Of a DNA stretch of 64,000 nucleotides, positions 46,150 through 58,841 are shown in pieces (position 1 is the first letter of the stretch; each line of letters begins with the position of its first letter). Location: NCBI GenBank assembly GCA_021399435.1, contig JAJTUP010000010.1, positions 1,550,001-1,614,000 of the forward strand, written 5' to 3'. The translations under genes and the position numbers were made by a program. Source of the stretch: Diaporthe sp. PMI_573 (Eukaryota; Ascomycota; Sordariomycetes; Diaporthales; Diaporthaceae). Below the pieces are notes generated by a model. It was not told the DNA's origin, did no database searches, and saw only the letters and a list, made by a program, of their open reading frames with translations.

Positions 46150-46693
46150 ATGAGAAAGCTTCGAATCGCACAACGTGTTTCAAGTAAAGTTTCGAACAAG
46201 ATATCAGCTCCGCAGCATTCATTCTCCCCGTTCTCGTATGTCCATGCAATTGGCAGCGAGAAGAATCTCAAAGAGCATCTCCCCGAAACACCAAGATGGC
46301 ATAGTGATCTTGAGGATCATCCACTTGGACCAATGTTCAGACAAGCAGAAGCTGACCATTTGTAGAGCCACATCGAGATGAGATCATGGACCGAGATCCT
46401 GAAGAAAGACTACCGCGCAGCAGGAAAGCAAATCCTGGACTGCATGTGGGTGTATGCCTACAAATTCAACAAGCATGGCGTTCTCCAAAAGTGCAAGGCT
46501 CGACTTGTCGTCAGGGGAGATCAAAAGGTGCGAGGACAAACACAAGAAACATACGCAGCTACTCTCGCCGGACGGTCGTTTCGCACATTCTACACTGGTG
46601 AATATCGTGAGGCTCAGCGCCGACTGCAAAGTGACATGTGACTATCACAACTGGTTCCTAGCTGATAAACCTAGTGAGTGGGTTTATGTTTAG
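46150..46693 (+). pseudogene. Ty1/Copia reverse transcriptase relic
   Basis: Starts near KNLKEHLPETPRWHSDLEDH, then after a stop RSWTEILKKDYRAAGKQILD and the Copia RT core MWVYAYKFNKHG, KCKARLVVRGDQ, TYAATLAGRSFRTF. A frameshift follows, then a short piece to a stop at 46,693. It is only the first 140 or so residues of the RT domain; integrase, the YVDD box and RNase H are absent. Not functional. Confidence 0.8.
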
Positions 46694-47815
46694 GGAACAT
46701 TTAAGGTGGTAATATCTAATCAATGATTGATAAGATGGATCGAAAGCTTTTGCAGCTTAAACATCTTTAAGAAATGTAGTATATATCAGAGGGGGGCGGT
46801 TTATGCCGCCAAGGCTCGCGGGTAGTAACCGCCCCTCACCTTAACCCACTCAACATTACATAAAGCACATGTTTTTTTTTGTTCTCGTCTCCTTTTTCCC
46901 TTTCTGCTTCTTTTCACTCTCGCAATACACTTATCTAACAATGTCGCAGATAAGTATATTGAGAATAGAAAGGTGTATATCCCACCGATGGTGAGTCTTC
47001 GCAGTCTAAACAACCGGCAAGGTTATATTTATATTCTGTCAGAAGTCTCTGGGGAAGATGCTCAACCATGTGGTCAAGACCACGACGGACTTCTTCTCGA
47101 CCGCCCCTGAGCCCTTAGCAGAGTCGTCGGCCAGCATTGCTTTTGGAGTGTGCTCAGGTATACTGACTGTGGGAATGCTTCTCGAATAAGGTATAAATAT
47201 TAGACAAACTTTTGTTATACTAAAAAGCAGAAGTAATAATTTAACTTATTTTTCTTCTATTATAACTTAAAAACCTATGCCTATATTTAATTAAAGACTA
47301 AATACTGCTTTTATTACCTTTGTGGCCCTTTTGGCCCTTTTTTATTATCTCTTCTTTCTTTGCATTAGAGCCCTCTTGTCCGAATAGCGTTTGGACATGG
47401 GTTCGTACGTATTTGTCAGCAGCCCATTCGGCTATTTATAAGCAACCCACTGGTCCGTATGGACTAGTGAATAGCTAGAGGAAGACAGTCCTTTTTACTT
47501 CGGTTATTCCGTACTGAGGCCTCACCCAATACCTTCCAACACCTCTAGTAGTTCTCTCTTGCTTAGAGGGGCCAATAGAATGCGTACTTATGCTTGGCTT
47601 GGTGGCCTATTTTTACTAGTTTTTAAAATTACTAAAATATTATTTTATAATTATAATTATTGCTATTATTAGTATTATTTAATTTCTATTAAAGATTATA
47701 CTAAGACTTATTGTTTTTAAATTTAGATATTATAAAAAAAGTATATATAATATTACTTAAAGTTTATATTATAATATCTAAATAAGAGTAGTTAAAATAT
47801 AATAATTACAGTTTT
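46694..47815. other. Mixed spacer, AT-rich to the right
   Basis: 46,780-47,180 is moderately GC (GAGGGGCGGTTACTACCCGC read on minus) and may be the 3' end of the Copia element. 47,200-47,815 is AT-rich decay that precedes LTR family D. No gene seen. Confidence 0.45.
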
Positions 47816-48258
47816 TTAAGTTTTTTAAATTAAAAATTAGATTTATATCTAAAATATATAATAAGGCGGTTATTTAAATAATAAGGTTTTAATAATAATT
47901 ATAAGTTAATAAAAGCTATTTAAAATAAATACTAAGATTAATTATTAAAAAGCTATTTTAAGCTAATGCTATTTATTAGTAATAAATATATTTTATATAA
48001 TTTATTTTTTTAGCCTAACTTATTATTAGATTATTAGCAATTTAGATAATTTAGAGTAATTTAGAGTATTCAATTTATGGAGGCTTACTGCTAAGGCCTG
48101 ATAATCTAAGTAATTTATTATATAATAGATTCTTCTGGTTATATACTATAGGAGCTGTATCTACTATGTCTTATTGTCTGGCCTGTCCTGCTGGCTGAGT
48201 AAAACTATTCTAGGTTAGAACTAACTGTTGGTCCTTTTTCTGTTAGAGTTGTAATACT
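47816..48258 (-). mobile_element. LTR family D, inverted third copy
   Basis: The complement of 24,350-24,819 with heavy C-to-T and G-to-A change: GGCTTACTGCTAAGGCCTG, TTGTCTGGCCTGTCCTGCTG and GAACTAACTGTTGGTCC are clear shared blocks. The end GTTAGAGTTGTAATA corresponds to GTTAGGGTCGTGACA. Confidence 0.75.
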
Positions 48259-48854
48259 CTAGCTAGTTAGATATTAAACCTGGGTTATTATTATAATAGT
48301 AGATGTTTCTAACTACTTAGAATTTAAGGCTATATAGCAAGCAGACTATATAAAGCCAGGCAACTACTAGCGTTAAAAGTAAAGAGTCAAAAGTATACTT
48401 GTTGGCAGCTAAACTCTTTAAGTTTAAGACTAATAGCTTAAAAATAGCGGATAGGGGTAAAAAAGACTATTAACTAGCTGCTAGCCGTAGACCTAATGGC
48501 TGGCAATAGTAACAATAGCGCCAAGGGTTTATAAGACAAGATTATCGTCATAATGCCCGGCTTTATTAACTTATTAGTCGATTAGCTGGGTTATATATGT
48601 AATAACGAGGACAATAATAAGAGTAATATAACTAATATTAGGCAATATTGCCGATATTGCTAGGCCAAATAGTACTTATTTGGTGCCTTTAAGTATATAG
48701 GAATAGTGGCATAGTAGAGTATATTAATTGGTACAGTTATATTAATCATTTTTATAGCGAATCTATAGTGTTCTTTTAATTCGGGCATACAGGGCAGCAT
48801 GATTAGCCATAAAAAGGTACGCGGCATCCATTTGAGGTTCGCGAATATCCGGAT
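48259..48854. other. Degraded sequence between LTR and family A copy
   Basis: AT-rich, no gene. Scattered coding-like words are not assignable. Presumably old element sequence. Confidence 0.4.
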
Positions 48855-48952
48855 TCTTTTTTAAACGCTGGGTGTTTAAGTATTTACTACTGTATAAAGG
48901 GACCGCCTATATACTGTTTAAGAAGCATATGTACACGGATTAAAAACGAAAC
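48855..48952 (-). repeat. Dispersed repeat family A, short copy 2
   Basis: Reads AAACGCTGGGTGTTTAAG to GGATTAAAAACGAAACCAC, the complement of the left end of the 818-bp copy. It lacks the rest of the element. Confidence 0.8.
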
Positions 48953-49288
48953 CACTTACTACTCCTCCCTGTCGGGGTTCCTCTACGTATATACTCACCG
49001 CATATCTCGCAGACCAGTCGTGGGACTCGTAATCTTCGTCTTTGGAATGCAACCGTTAACAACTGTTGTTTTCACGTATCCCGTGGACTGTTGTAAGTTG
49101 TTGTCCAGCGCACAACCCTTGTTACTTCCTGATCACTTTCCACAGTCCCCGCCCCCCATCCTCGCCCCCGCCGGCTACATAAACCTTCTTGGGCTCTAAT
49201 AAAACATTCCTCAAAACATAACAGAAACTAACTCATCGAATCTAAATCTCGCGCAGGGCGGGAACGGCCTGGCCCTCATAGGTGGCCT

Positions 49289-49531
49289 GAAGAAATAGTC
49301 TCGTTCGTGACACCCTCGTATATCAACCCCGTGGTGGCTTCCATCGGCGTGCAGACAAACTTCGCAGCCATGGCCATGATCAGCCTCGGGCTGTGCTTCG
49401 TTCTTTTCTTGTCTCTCGTCTTCTGGGATGACCGTCTTCGCGAGTGGTCAGAACAACCTGGCTGGAACAGGTCGAAGGTTAGGCCGCCGGCTGCTGCGCT
49501 CCGTGTGCCGGCATTTGGTCAGCCTCATTGA
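49289..49531 (+). pseudogene. C-terminal fragment of the DHA1-type MFS transporter
   Basis: Encodes EEIVSFVTPSYINPVV, then GVQTNFAAMAMISLGLCFV and FWDDRLREWSEQPGW before the stop at 49,531. This is the last membrane segment pair and cytosolic tail of the same transporter subfamily as the truncated gene at 22,514-23,942, and on the same strand. The two parts do not overlap; about 50 residues of the usual protein are missing between them. No start codon or promoter belongs to this piece alone. Confidence 0.75.
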
Positions 49532-50278
49532 CAGGAGCGCGGTGCCAGCAATTCGAGGCTAGGGGGGCCTAATTTTCTTGTTGAGTCGCAGGTTACTTTG
49601 CTAGAAAGTGGCTGAAAAGAATCACACTCTAGAGCTGAATTTGTCTGACATCCCATTTGAATGGGGGTGGCCCACTAAAGTGGCATTTTGTGGCGGCGGC
49701 ACGATTTCGTATTGCAGACGCGGCTGGTCCGGGCTTCCGAACTGTGAAATTAATTCCCGCACAAGGATTCAAATTCTCATCGCATTTCATATATCTTGTT
49801 TCGTACACCCTGGTGGCGTCGAGCTGAATATGCAGTGAGACGGAGATGCATGCACATCGTGATTCGCTACACCCCAGCTTGCTGGAGCACATGCATTCAC
49901 TTGGGTCCTCGGGTAAGCCGTGAAGCGGTCTGCTTATCTTTCTGCGCCACATAGACCGCAATGGTCTGCTCTTTCTTTTCCAGCTTACCAGGGTGAGTTG
50001 ATAGGCGTCGCGCCGCCTGGCCAATATGGTCAACTTGGAAATGCATGTTCAAATTCGTGCAACGCAGCTATGCACTCCTGCCCAACGCCGAGCACCCAAA
50101 TTTGCCTCAAAATCGCTTCTCATATTACTTGTTCATTCCAATTCTCAGATTTGAAGCCCCCCTGCTCTTGAACTTGTCCACAATTTTCACTGCACCACCT
50201 CCCCATCTTTCGTTCGAAAGCACCTTGCCGTGATATCACGACCATCACATATCGGCAACCGAAGCCAGACATAACACC
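49532..50278. promoter_or_regulatory. Spacer with promoter of the NACHT-ankyrin gene
   Basis: About 750 bp between the MFS fragment and the next start codon. Normal composition. It should contain the promoter and leader of the gene at 50,279. No other element recognised. Confidence 0.45.
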
Positions 50279-53200
50279 ATGAGTACCGGAGCGGATCCTG
50301 AGGGTGGAGACGCTGGGTGTATGGGGAAGCTATGTGGCTGTCCGCGACGCAAGCGGAATGTTGGGCCAACAGAACAACATTCCATAACTCAGCAGCAGCC
50401 AGCACCCTCGGATCATATGACAAATACGAGCTCGATAGCCCAAATAAACAACGAGACTTCCCCTACACAACTCGCTTCAAAAACAACAACAGACAAGGAG
50501 AGCTGCCAGACCGCGCCTTCAGCAGTAATCGAGGACAAGCCACTGAAGACCCCTTTGCAGCAAGCCCTCGACGATTTGGAAGACAAAACGAGGAAAAAGT
50601 TAAAGCTGACTTCACTAAGCGAGGACGAGGTGAAAGGACTTTCAGAAACATTGGTCAGGACGGTTCGCGAAAAAGAAGCAGAACACAAAAATAAGACCCC
50701 GACACTCAAGATTGATGGCAAGGATATTCAGTGGAGAAATCACGCCAACACCGTCGTCAAATACTTGAAAGTTGTGGGAGATGTCACAGTGCCTTTCGCC
50801 CCAGCACCTGCCTCAGTAGTTTGGTCTGGGGTCAAGACATTGCTAGATGTAAGTCTCAAAGCCCAGTACAGGGAGTTGCAGAGCTGATATTGTGAAAAGA
50901 CAAATGTGGAGGCATGTGGGGACCTTGCCGTCCTATTTGGGTGTGCCGACGAAGCGTTCAGACTTTTTACGCTAGGGGCTGTGTACGAGGATGTATATTT
51001 GGAAAGCGCTGCACCTGTATCCACGCCTGTACTTGTGCCTGCGCAGGACCCACCGTCTCAATCCCTCCAGCGCGCTACGGGAGGGCTGAGAACTGCCCTT
51101 GTGCAGATGTACAAGGCAATTCTGACACTTCTGTGTCATTCCCAGGAGCGGTTTGGCGAGAATGGAGCAAAACAGTTTTTCCGTGCCCTTAGAAAGAAGG
51201 GCGAAGGGGATGAGTTGCTCAAGAAGCTGATGGAGTGCGAGGGTCACGTTAATCATGCAGCTTCATCATGCGCAACAATACTGTCTGGCGACCAGAGACA
51301 AAAACTTGAGGCCCTGAGCAGAAAATTCTCTGACCTTTTTAGAGGTGTGAAACTCGGACAAATGGCGACCGTTATGAAGGGCCTTGAAGGGTTGGCCTTG
51401 GAAAGAATGCTAGAATGCATTAGCCCAATGCGCGTGCGCAAATATCACCGACAGCTGTCGGATAAGAGGGCCAGAGGAACATGCGAATGGCTGTTGCAAC
51501 ACCCAAGATTTCGAGAATGGGAGGACTCGAGCTCTTCACAGACCCTGTGGCTCAGGGGCCCAAGTAAGTCAACCGCATTTGACTTTAGGATCTTTTTTGA
51601 TTGCTGAATTTATTGCTAATTTGTGGACCCTCAAGTTGGCTCCGGGAAATCTTACCTCTCGTCTATGGTCATTGACTTCTATTCGCCAAACTTCATCAAT
51701 GACAATTTCCAAGGCCATTTTCATCCTGAAAGCGGCTTTGCGTACTTCTACTGCATCAATTCACAGGCGAATCCCGATCAACAAAGCGCCACGATGATTC
51801 TGCGTACCTTGATACGGCAGCTTGCTCAGATTCCGCGTTCTGCCCAGGTGCCGAAACCTGATCAGACGTCGGAGTCAGCACCGCAGTCGAATGAGGAATA
51901 CACACTGTATATACACGAGGCTATCGAAGAAGCCATGAGCAACGAAGCAGGGCGGGGCCCTGGTGAGTTTAGCTTCGAAACATGCAAGTCTCTCCTGGGA
52001 AAGCTCGTCAACTCATACGCGCGCACTATTCTGGTATTGGATGCCTTGGACGAATGCGATCGCAACGAACGCAAATGCCTATTTGCCGCCCTCAAGGAGA
52101 TAAGCGAGCAAAGTGCTTACCCTGTGCAAATCCTCATTGCAAGCCGGCCTGAGAATGACATTAAGGCTTCAATGACCAAGGTGAACCATATCAAGATAGA
52201 GGTTAGCGGCGCTGAAAATACGGGCGATATTGAGAGATACATCAGAGATCTGGTCACAGATATCTCGACTCCCGGATCCTGGTGGAGTAGCGTCGAGGTG
52301 ACAACGACAAACGAAGTGGTCAGAAGGATCAGAGATGAGAGCGATGGAATGTAAGTCAAATTTGACTGATAAGACAGTCAGCGCATTCAAGTGGCTCTGG
52401 AGCCGTCTCAGCTTAAGGTTGACCTAACTTCTCTGCAGGTTCAGGTGGGCGTTCCTTCAATGGGAACAGTTAAAGACAATGAATACCACGGAGGATATAA
52501 AGGCCATGCTGACAAAGCTGCCAAAAGGCTTGGCAAAGTCTTACGAAGTTTTATATGAAAAGGTGGCCGGCGAAAAAGCACGTGCTATGCTACAAATGGC
52601 CATTAAATGGATGGTATGTGCTCGAGAAGAAGTTACGACAGAGATCCTTCTCTGGGTCATTCGCATGGGAGTCAACAAAAGTGGACCAGAACTCGCCCTT
52701 CCTGGAACCATCGTCAGACTGTCAGATGAAGTAGACGAGGCTTTCGTGGAAGACATCTGTCAGAACATGATAACGAAAGACGGTGTGGAAAATGTCTGGA
52801 GGTTTTCACACGCCTCCGTCAGAGAATACTTCGTGGAGCATCATCAGGACTGGATGTCTAGCGCCCAAGACGACGTAGCGATCATCTTGGTCTCGAATTT
52901 GATCGATCGACATACAGTGTGGACCTTGCCGGCAAGTGAAGAAGCTCTCGAACAATTTCTCGACAGCACTTGGACCCATGAGACGCACCTTGATGTTCGG
53001 AACGAATTGCAGCAATACGTCACATATCATTGGCACTCGCATGTGCGGGAAGCCTTGGAATCGTCTCGTGGGCATCATAACGCACCACTGTCCCATCTCC
53101 AGGAAGCCCTCGAGGTCTTCTTTAAAATCCAACCAGGGTTTTCCAAGACAATATTCCAGTCATGGGCAGAATTCAGCTCAGCTCTGTATGATATCGGAGC

Positions 53201-53837
53201 CATGGACAGTCCAGGAGACACATTCTATTCTGAGGATATCATCCAAATCTTTGAGCCTTTTACAGAACCGATCTTTGGAGTGTGCGCTCTAGGCTTTTCC
53301 CAGCTACTTGACAGTTGGTCCGATGACAAACTACGCTCGGCGGTGAACAACGATGGGCTGAGTTTGCTCGCAATCGCTGCGATGTTTGGACACGAAGATC
53401 TCTGCTATAAGCTCCTTGACCGAGGATGCGATGTCAACCGCATCGTATATTGCCAGAGAAAGCTGTTCTTATACAACACACACCATACAACATGTGCCTT
53501 GAACACAGCAGTGTACTGCGGACATGGAGAGATAGCGAAACTGCTGTTGGACAAGGATGCAAATCCGGACTCACCAGGGTGTCAACACACGGCTCTGTGC
53601 GAAGCTGTTGACCACGAACCATGGCAATCAACCACTGCTAAGAAAATTCTCGAGATTGTGAAATTGCTCTTGGATAGGGGTGCGGATGCAGAGCGACGAT
53701 GTCCTGGTCCATGCCCGCGGGGCTCTGCTTTAATAACTGCGATTTCCAAAAGGCCCGATGACAAATCGTTGGCACAGCTTCTAGTTCAACATGGAGCACA
53801 AATTCCCGATTCACTCCGGGGTCTTTATGGCTACTGA
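50279..53837 (+). CDS. NACHT-ankyrin STAND protein (fungal NLR-like), intact
   Basis: Exons 50279-50848, 50900-51563, 51636-52350 and 52439-53837 (introns 51, 72 and 88 bp) give 1,115 residues. The N-terminal 400 residues form a helical domain with a Lys/Glu-rich part. The NACHT domain has Walker A GPIGSGKS near 410-417, split by intron 2 just before the P-loop. Walker B follows near 541 (ILVLDALDECD), then LIASRPEND. A winged-helix-like region has FSHASVREYF near 660-670. Ankyrin-type repeats run about 950-1,105 (LSLLAIAAMFGHEDLCYKLL; HGEIAKLLLDKDANPD; EIVKLLLDRGADAE). It is presumably a cytosolic sensor in non-self recognition or cell death. No lesion seen. It converges on the chitinase gene with a 197-bp gap. 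Confidence 0.92.
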
Positions 53838-54034
53838 AGCCCCCTTGCAATACAGGCGGAAGCCATGCGGAATTCTAGCCTTGCACCCTTGCTAAGAAAG
53901 AGTTTTTCAGGAGAGAGTCCATCGCAGAATATACTATGTACATAAGGAAAGAAATGTATGTAGTAAGTACAGTTCCCTAACAAGTTCAAGAACCTGTCGT
54001 ACCTTTCTTGTTATTTCCCCTTCTTGTGGTCAGA

Positions 54035-57000
54035 TCACTTGATCTTGCACACCTTGCCCAGCACGCTCTGCACCACATCATCTCCTTTCTTGAAGATAGT
54101 GCCCATGGAGACAATCTCGTCAGCCTTCATGCCCTTGCGCCACGACGCGACCTCGGCCAGTCCCTTCCCGGTCCGCGCGGCCTTCGCGATCTCGCCCAGC
54201 CCAAAGAGCATGCCCAGGATGTTCATCACGGCCGACTCGGGGTTCTTAACCGTGTCGTACGTGGCCAGGGCCGCACCCGCGAGCTCGCCGCCGATGGCGA
54301 TAATGCGCGCCAGGTTGGCAAGGCCTGCTGCAGCGGCGAATTCGGCGCCGACGACGGGAACAAACTGAAGATTGGGCGTTGGGATTGATTAGTTATGGGT
54401 TCATGGCCGGTTTGACTTTGGGGCTTCAGAATGACGGAGAGGGGAATTTTGGGGGGCCGGGCGGCAAGAGGCAATAAAAGAGATAAAAGAAGATTCGGGG
54501 ACACTCACGATCAGGATAACACTAATAATCAGCATGATAAAGTTCTCCTTCCTCTTGCGCTCGTCCTCCGCCTCGTCCTTCTCCTCCTGCTTGCCAATCT
54601 CCTTGGCCTGCTTCATGCCATCGACAGCCTGCTGCATGAGGAAGACGGTCGGCGCGTACGCCAGCGCGGCGTCGCGCGGGTCGCCGCCGACGTACATGCC
54701 GCCGATGATCTCGAGCTTCGTCTTCTGCATGTCGGACCGCAGGCTCGGGATGTTCGGCAGCCCCTTCGTGACGATGCTCTTGGGGTTCTGCACCTTCATC
54801 GACTCGTTCTTGACCGGGAAGCCGGTGAAGTACCAGGTCCAGTACAGCTCGAGCGTCGCGTCGAAGTTCATGCGCGTCAGCGAAAAGTCGCCCAGCTCCA
54901 CCCACTCGGGAAGCATGCCCGCGTGCGCGAGCGCCTTGTCGTAGCCGTCTTTGTTGTTGAGGCGCAGCGCCCACTCTGCTTCGTCGCGGCTGGCGAGGTC
55001 ACTGTGGGTGGTGTTGGCGCTGCTGTCCATGCTACCGTCATCAATGGTTCGGCGCCGTCTTGTGCTGTCGCTGAATTGCGTGAAACAGTTGTTCCAGCCA
55101 GTCCCGTCATAGTTGCAGTCAAAGTCTGGTTCCACGTCAGCTTTCCAGGGTCCAACGCCATAGTATGCGTGTAAGGAGAAAGAGAAGATATTTAGAAACT
55201 CACAGTGCATGCCGTCTCCGGGCTTGGGCAGCGCATAGTTGGGATTATCCGTGATGCTCGTGTTGAACATGAAGGCGTGCTCCAGCACGGACGGCACGAG
55301 CTTCTCCATGTACTTGACGTAGTAGTCGAACATCTCGTCGTAGCCGTTGTCGACCTTGGTGTAGTTGTCGTACGCGCGGTCCAGCTCCGAAATCAGCGTC
55401 TCCAGCGTCACCTGCGCGATGCAGCGCTTGGGCACAGCCCCCGAGTTAATGCCGGCCTGCAGGCCCTCCAGGTACGAGTAGGAGGTGTCGGGGCACGGCT
55501 CCGGCGACGGCCAGTCCTCCTCGCTCTCCTGCAGGTCTCCCGTGCCGTTGCTGCTGTACGACCGGTTCAGGTCCGCCGCCCAGTCCACGCTGCCGCCGAA
55601 GTTCATGTCGTCGTACCACTTCTGTCGCGCCAGGTAGCTCTCGGGCGTGAGCCATGCCACCCATTGGTTGTCATTGTAGATGAAAATGTCTCCCTCGTCT
55701 TCGTACTGCTCGTAGGTGACGTCGCTCGATTCTGTACCGTCGGCCTTCATCATCAAGTCACGGATCTCGATATTGGAGATATAGCCGCCGCTGTATCAGA
55801 AGACAAAGTTCCATCACATCAGTACCAAGATCTGGCGTGCTCGAACAACTGCAGCCACTTACGTATCAGTGCATTCACCATGCATCGCATTCGAATGTGT
55901 CCGAGTGCCCGTGAACGTGCACGTGGGGCCTTTGCAAGAGGGGTCCGTCATCTCGAAGCTGCGTCCGTACAAAGCGAGCCCAGGAACGACTTTGTTCGAG
56001 GGGATGCCAGCCTTGGTGATCATGGCCAGCGTGTACTCGGTCTCGGTCTTGTTCACGTGGCTGCGCAGACAGTTGCCGTTGGCACAGCCCGGATTGACGA
56101 AGATGTTGTCCGCATCCCACTGGCCGTGAAGGTCGTATGTCATGTAGACGTAGTAGTCCTTGCTCGCTGTCAGAGAAGGGTACATGTTACACACGATGAA
56201 GAAAGAAAGGGCACAATGCGCTTACGATGTAGTCATCAAACTGCGTGACAGGATCGAATCCCTTGAGGTACCAATAGGACGCCGGCAGGGCCATCGAGAC
56301 GGACTTTTCCTTTGGAAGCCCTGCGCGGACGAGCTTGATGAACTCTGCATAATTTTTGCCTGATTCAAGACTGTCTGCGGGGATGTCGGGAAGGTCTTGG
56401 GCCTGCAGGAATAGTCATCAGTCCTAATACATAGCTCGAATATGTGTGATTTGTTGGCATGGCGCCTCATAAAGAAGAGCATAGACTCACACCTGGATAC
56501 TCCCAGTCAAAATCAACACCGTCCAGATCATTGTCCTTGATGAATTTGACGACATTCGCCGACAGGATCTGGCGGTTTCCATCCAGAACGGCATTTCGAA
56601 AGATGGTGTGCGTCTGGGGCTCGGTCGAGAAGCCCCAGCCGCCAAAGCTCATGATGCGCTTGATGCCCTCCAGCTTGAGGAGGCCGTCAAACTGGTCCTG
56701 CAGGCCGCTGACATCAATCTTCCAGTCAGTGGTAATATTCCCAAAGGCCCAGTGTATGTGAGTGTAGATGCCGCCGTCTGTCATTTTCGACACATCCATG
56801 TGGGCGCACTTGCGGTTGGCGTTCCAGGCTTCAAAGTAGCCGATGCGGCGCGGAGTCTCAGGGCCCGAGCCTGAAGACTTGACCTTGGTTCCGCAATGGG
56901 AAATACAGCCGTTCGTGTCCTTCTTAGCCGTTCCGGGGGCACTGCGGAGATGTGTCACTACCAAATTCTGAGGGGGGCATTGACGATGGGGGGGGGGCTG

Positions 57001-57628
57001 TGTTTCTACTTACCCGCCGTTCTCGGTGGTGTTGGTGCAGAACTCGGGGGTGATACCACATTGGCCCCAGACATCACAGCAAGTATTCAACGGGCATGGG
57101 TTTATCTCGGCCCAGTCCCACGGCGAGCCCGAGCTAGGCTTCGTCGTCCCAGGCACCTGTCGGTCGAGTCAGATTGAAGTCACAGGCACGCGTGTAAAGG
57201 ACAAGGGGAGGAGCACAAACCTGTGGGCCGCAAACGTTGCCCTGGACTGCCGCAGGGAAGGGCGGGACACCCTTACTAAGACAAATCTTTCCGTATCTGT
57301 CTAGATTACTGCAGCCTCTAAAGCCCCATGTCATGGTGTTGTAGTCCTCGATTTTGTCTGCGTCCATCTTGTGCGCCTTGGCAATGTCGGCGCATATGTC
57401 ACCGGGCTGGACAGTGTAAACGAAGCAGTTGCCGTCATCGTCGGGCTTGGGCGAGAAGTCCGGCAGGTCGCCTGCCGAGCAGCACACATATTGGTCCAGA
57501 ATAATATTGTTACAGAAGTTGGACACAGGGTTGTATTTTTCGAGGTCGGCTGTCGAGATGCCACAGCGTTGGGCCAGGTCCCAGCACCCGTTGCCAGCAT
57601 TGGCTTGGATGTAAGAGCAAGTAACCAT
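54035..57628 (-). CDS. Killer-toxin-like chitinase: LysM, ChtBD1, GH18, membrane-active C-terminus
   Basis: Seven exons (57628-57221, 57156-57014, 56941-56491, 56402-56226, 56158-55863, 55790-54509, 54364-54035) join in phase to 1,028 residues. Order: LysM about 1-50 and 70-115; chitin-binding type 1 at 157-176 (CCDVWGQC); GH18 about 205-560 with DGVDFDWE at 324-331, Glu331 being the acid; then a long unknown region. A hydrophobic helical stretch follows near 907-965 (FIMLIISVILI, then AGLANLARIIAIGGELAG). This is the subgroup C layout, resembling the chitinase subunit of yeast zymocin-type killer toxins, which opens the target cell wall. Homologs usually start with a signal peptide and several hundred residues more; here the first Met falls just before LysM1 and no signal is seen, so a 5' part is lost or unrecognised. 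Confidence 0.85.
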
Positions 57629-58841
57629 TTTCAGTCAGACGCAAACTTGACATGAGCCAGAAGTCGCTGTGTCTCTTGTGGGAATCCCGGGAAAATAAGA
57701 GGCCTGTCGAGAGGTTGATGGGAATTGGTCCAGTGCTCAAGCAAGAGCTGGGCAGGCTGCTTTATCAATTTGGACAAGACGACACTGGAAAAGTTACCGC
57801 GATGCGAACCCTGAGTCGCTTCTCCTAGCACAGCTCCTGCCCACGACCGAGAAGGATGCAGACTGGGAAGAGACCACCCCGTGCCAGCTGCTTTGCAAGA
57901 CTCTGGGATCGTACGACCTTGAGCGTCCGGTGACTCGAGACAACCCCGCCTTGATACTCACACAATTTCAGCGTTCATGTGCATACTGTCTCCCAAGACG
58001 TCAGCAGTCTAGACAACAACAGTCCAAATGAAGTAAGGCGAGCAAGTCAAGTCTGACCCTCATCTCGGCTTACTTGATTATAAAGCAGTTTTAACTTGCT
58101 TAAATACTGACGTTATCCCTCCACCATATTTAGGATGGCCTCGCCTGTGAAATAACGGTTGGCAACCTTCGGTGTAAAGTACAGATTTGGCGTCGGACTC
58201 CCGTTGTCTGAAGACAGAGGATTCAATAGTCCGACTGAGGATGTTCAATTGTCAGCGACTAGACATGATCACAGGAATATTCTACCGTATCTGGCGGCAT
58301 CTTTCATTTGCAAATGTTGACCTGGTGATTTGCCAAACGCATTCAAATGTGCACGGCGCGAGCAACGCCATAGCCTCACCGTGTAAGACGAGCAATTTGA
58401 AGCAACAAAGGTCCCATGGATGCCAAGATTCTGAGCTGACAACGGGTACAGCAGGTGACTTAGACCCATCCTCGTTTGGAAGGTGATAATCTCAACCTCG
58501 TCAGATTCGGTCAGACGCAGGATGGCCTCAACTTCAGCGTGATCGAAAACAAATTCCCCAATATCGTACATAAGAAACGACCGTGGGAGATAGGGGAAGG
58601 TTAGTATTGACACAAGCCGACAACACATCTGCCATGCCCTGCACGCCTGTGAGCGACATGGCGCGAAGAAGATTGGCATAGAAATTGGGTCCGGTCTCCG
58701 CCTTTTTCGTGATCGCGATGTTGTTGTCCGGTTCGCATCTCTCTTCCCGACTCTGTAGGGTGATCACTGTTCCAAGATCAGTTCTTCAACGCTACCCATC
58801 CTCTTAGAGGTAGTGAGAGCAACCATCAACACCCAGTCAAC
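57629..58841. promoter_or_regulatory. Head-to-head region between chitinase and secreted partner
   Basis: 1.2 kb between the divergent genes. The minus strand has open frames that might be remains of the missing chitinase 5' part: 57,950-57,652 (about 100 codons, ending LLAHVKFASD), and 58,767-58,534 with an adjoining frame to 58,320 (ITKKAETGPNFYANLL, LSLTGVQGMADVLSACV-like text). Neither is recognised. It should hold promoters for both genes. Confidence 0.4.

Noticed and set aside
45627..46271. 214-codon minus-strand frame with a long His tract
   Set aside because: The His tract is the reverse of the GGT microsatellite and the right part is antisense to the Copia relic.
23951..49288. Island as a giant Starship-type element
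   Set aside because: No DUF3435 tyrosine-recombinase captain gene or matching island ends were seen; nested ordinary elements explain it better.
54431..56248. Long plus-strand open frames of 247 and 347 codons
   Set aside because: They are antisense to GC-rich chitinase exons with clear family motifs; composition produces long shadow frames.
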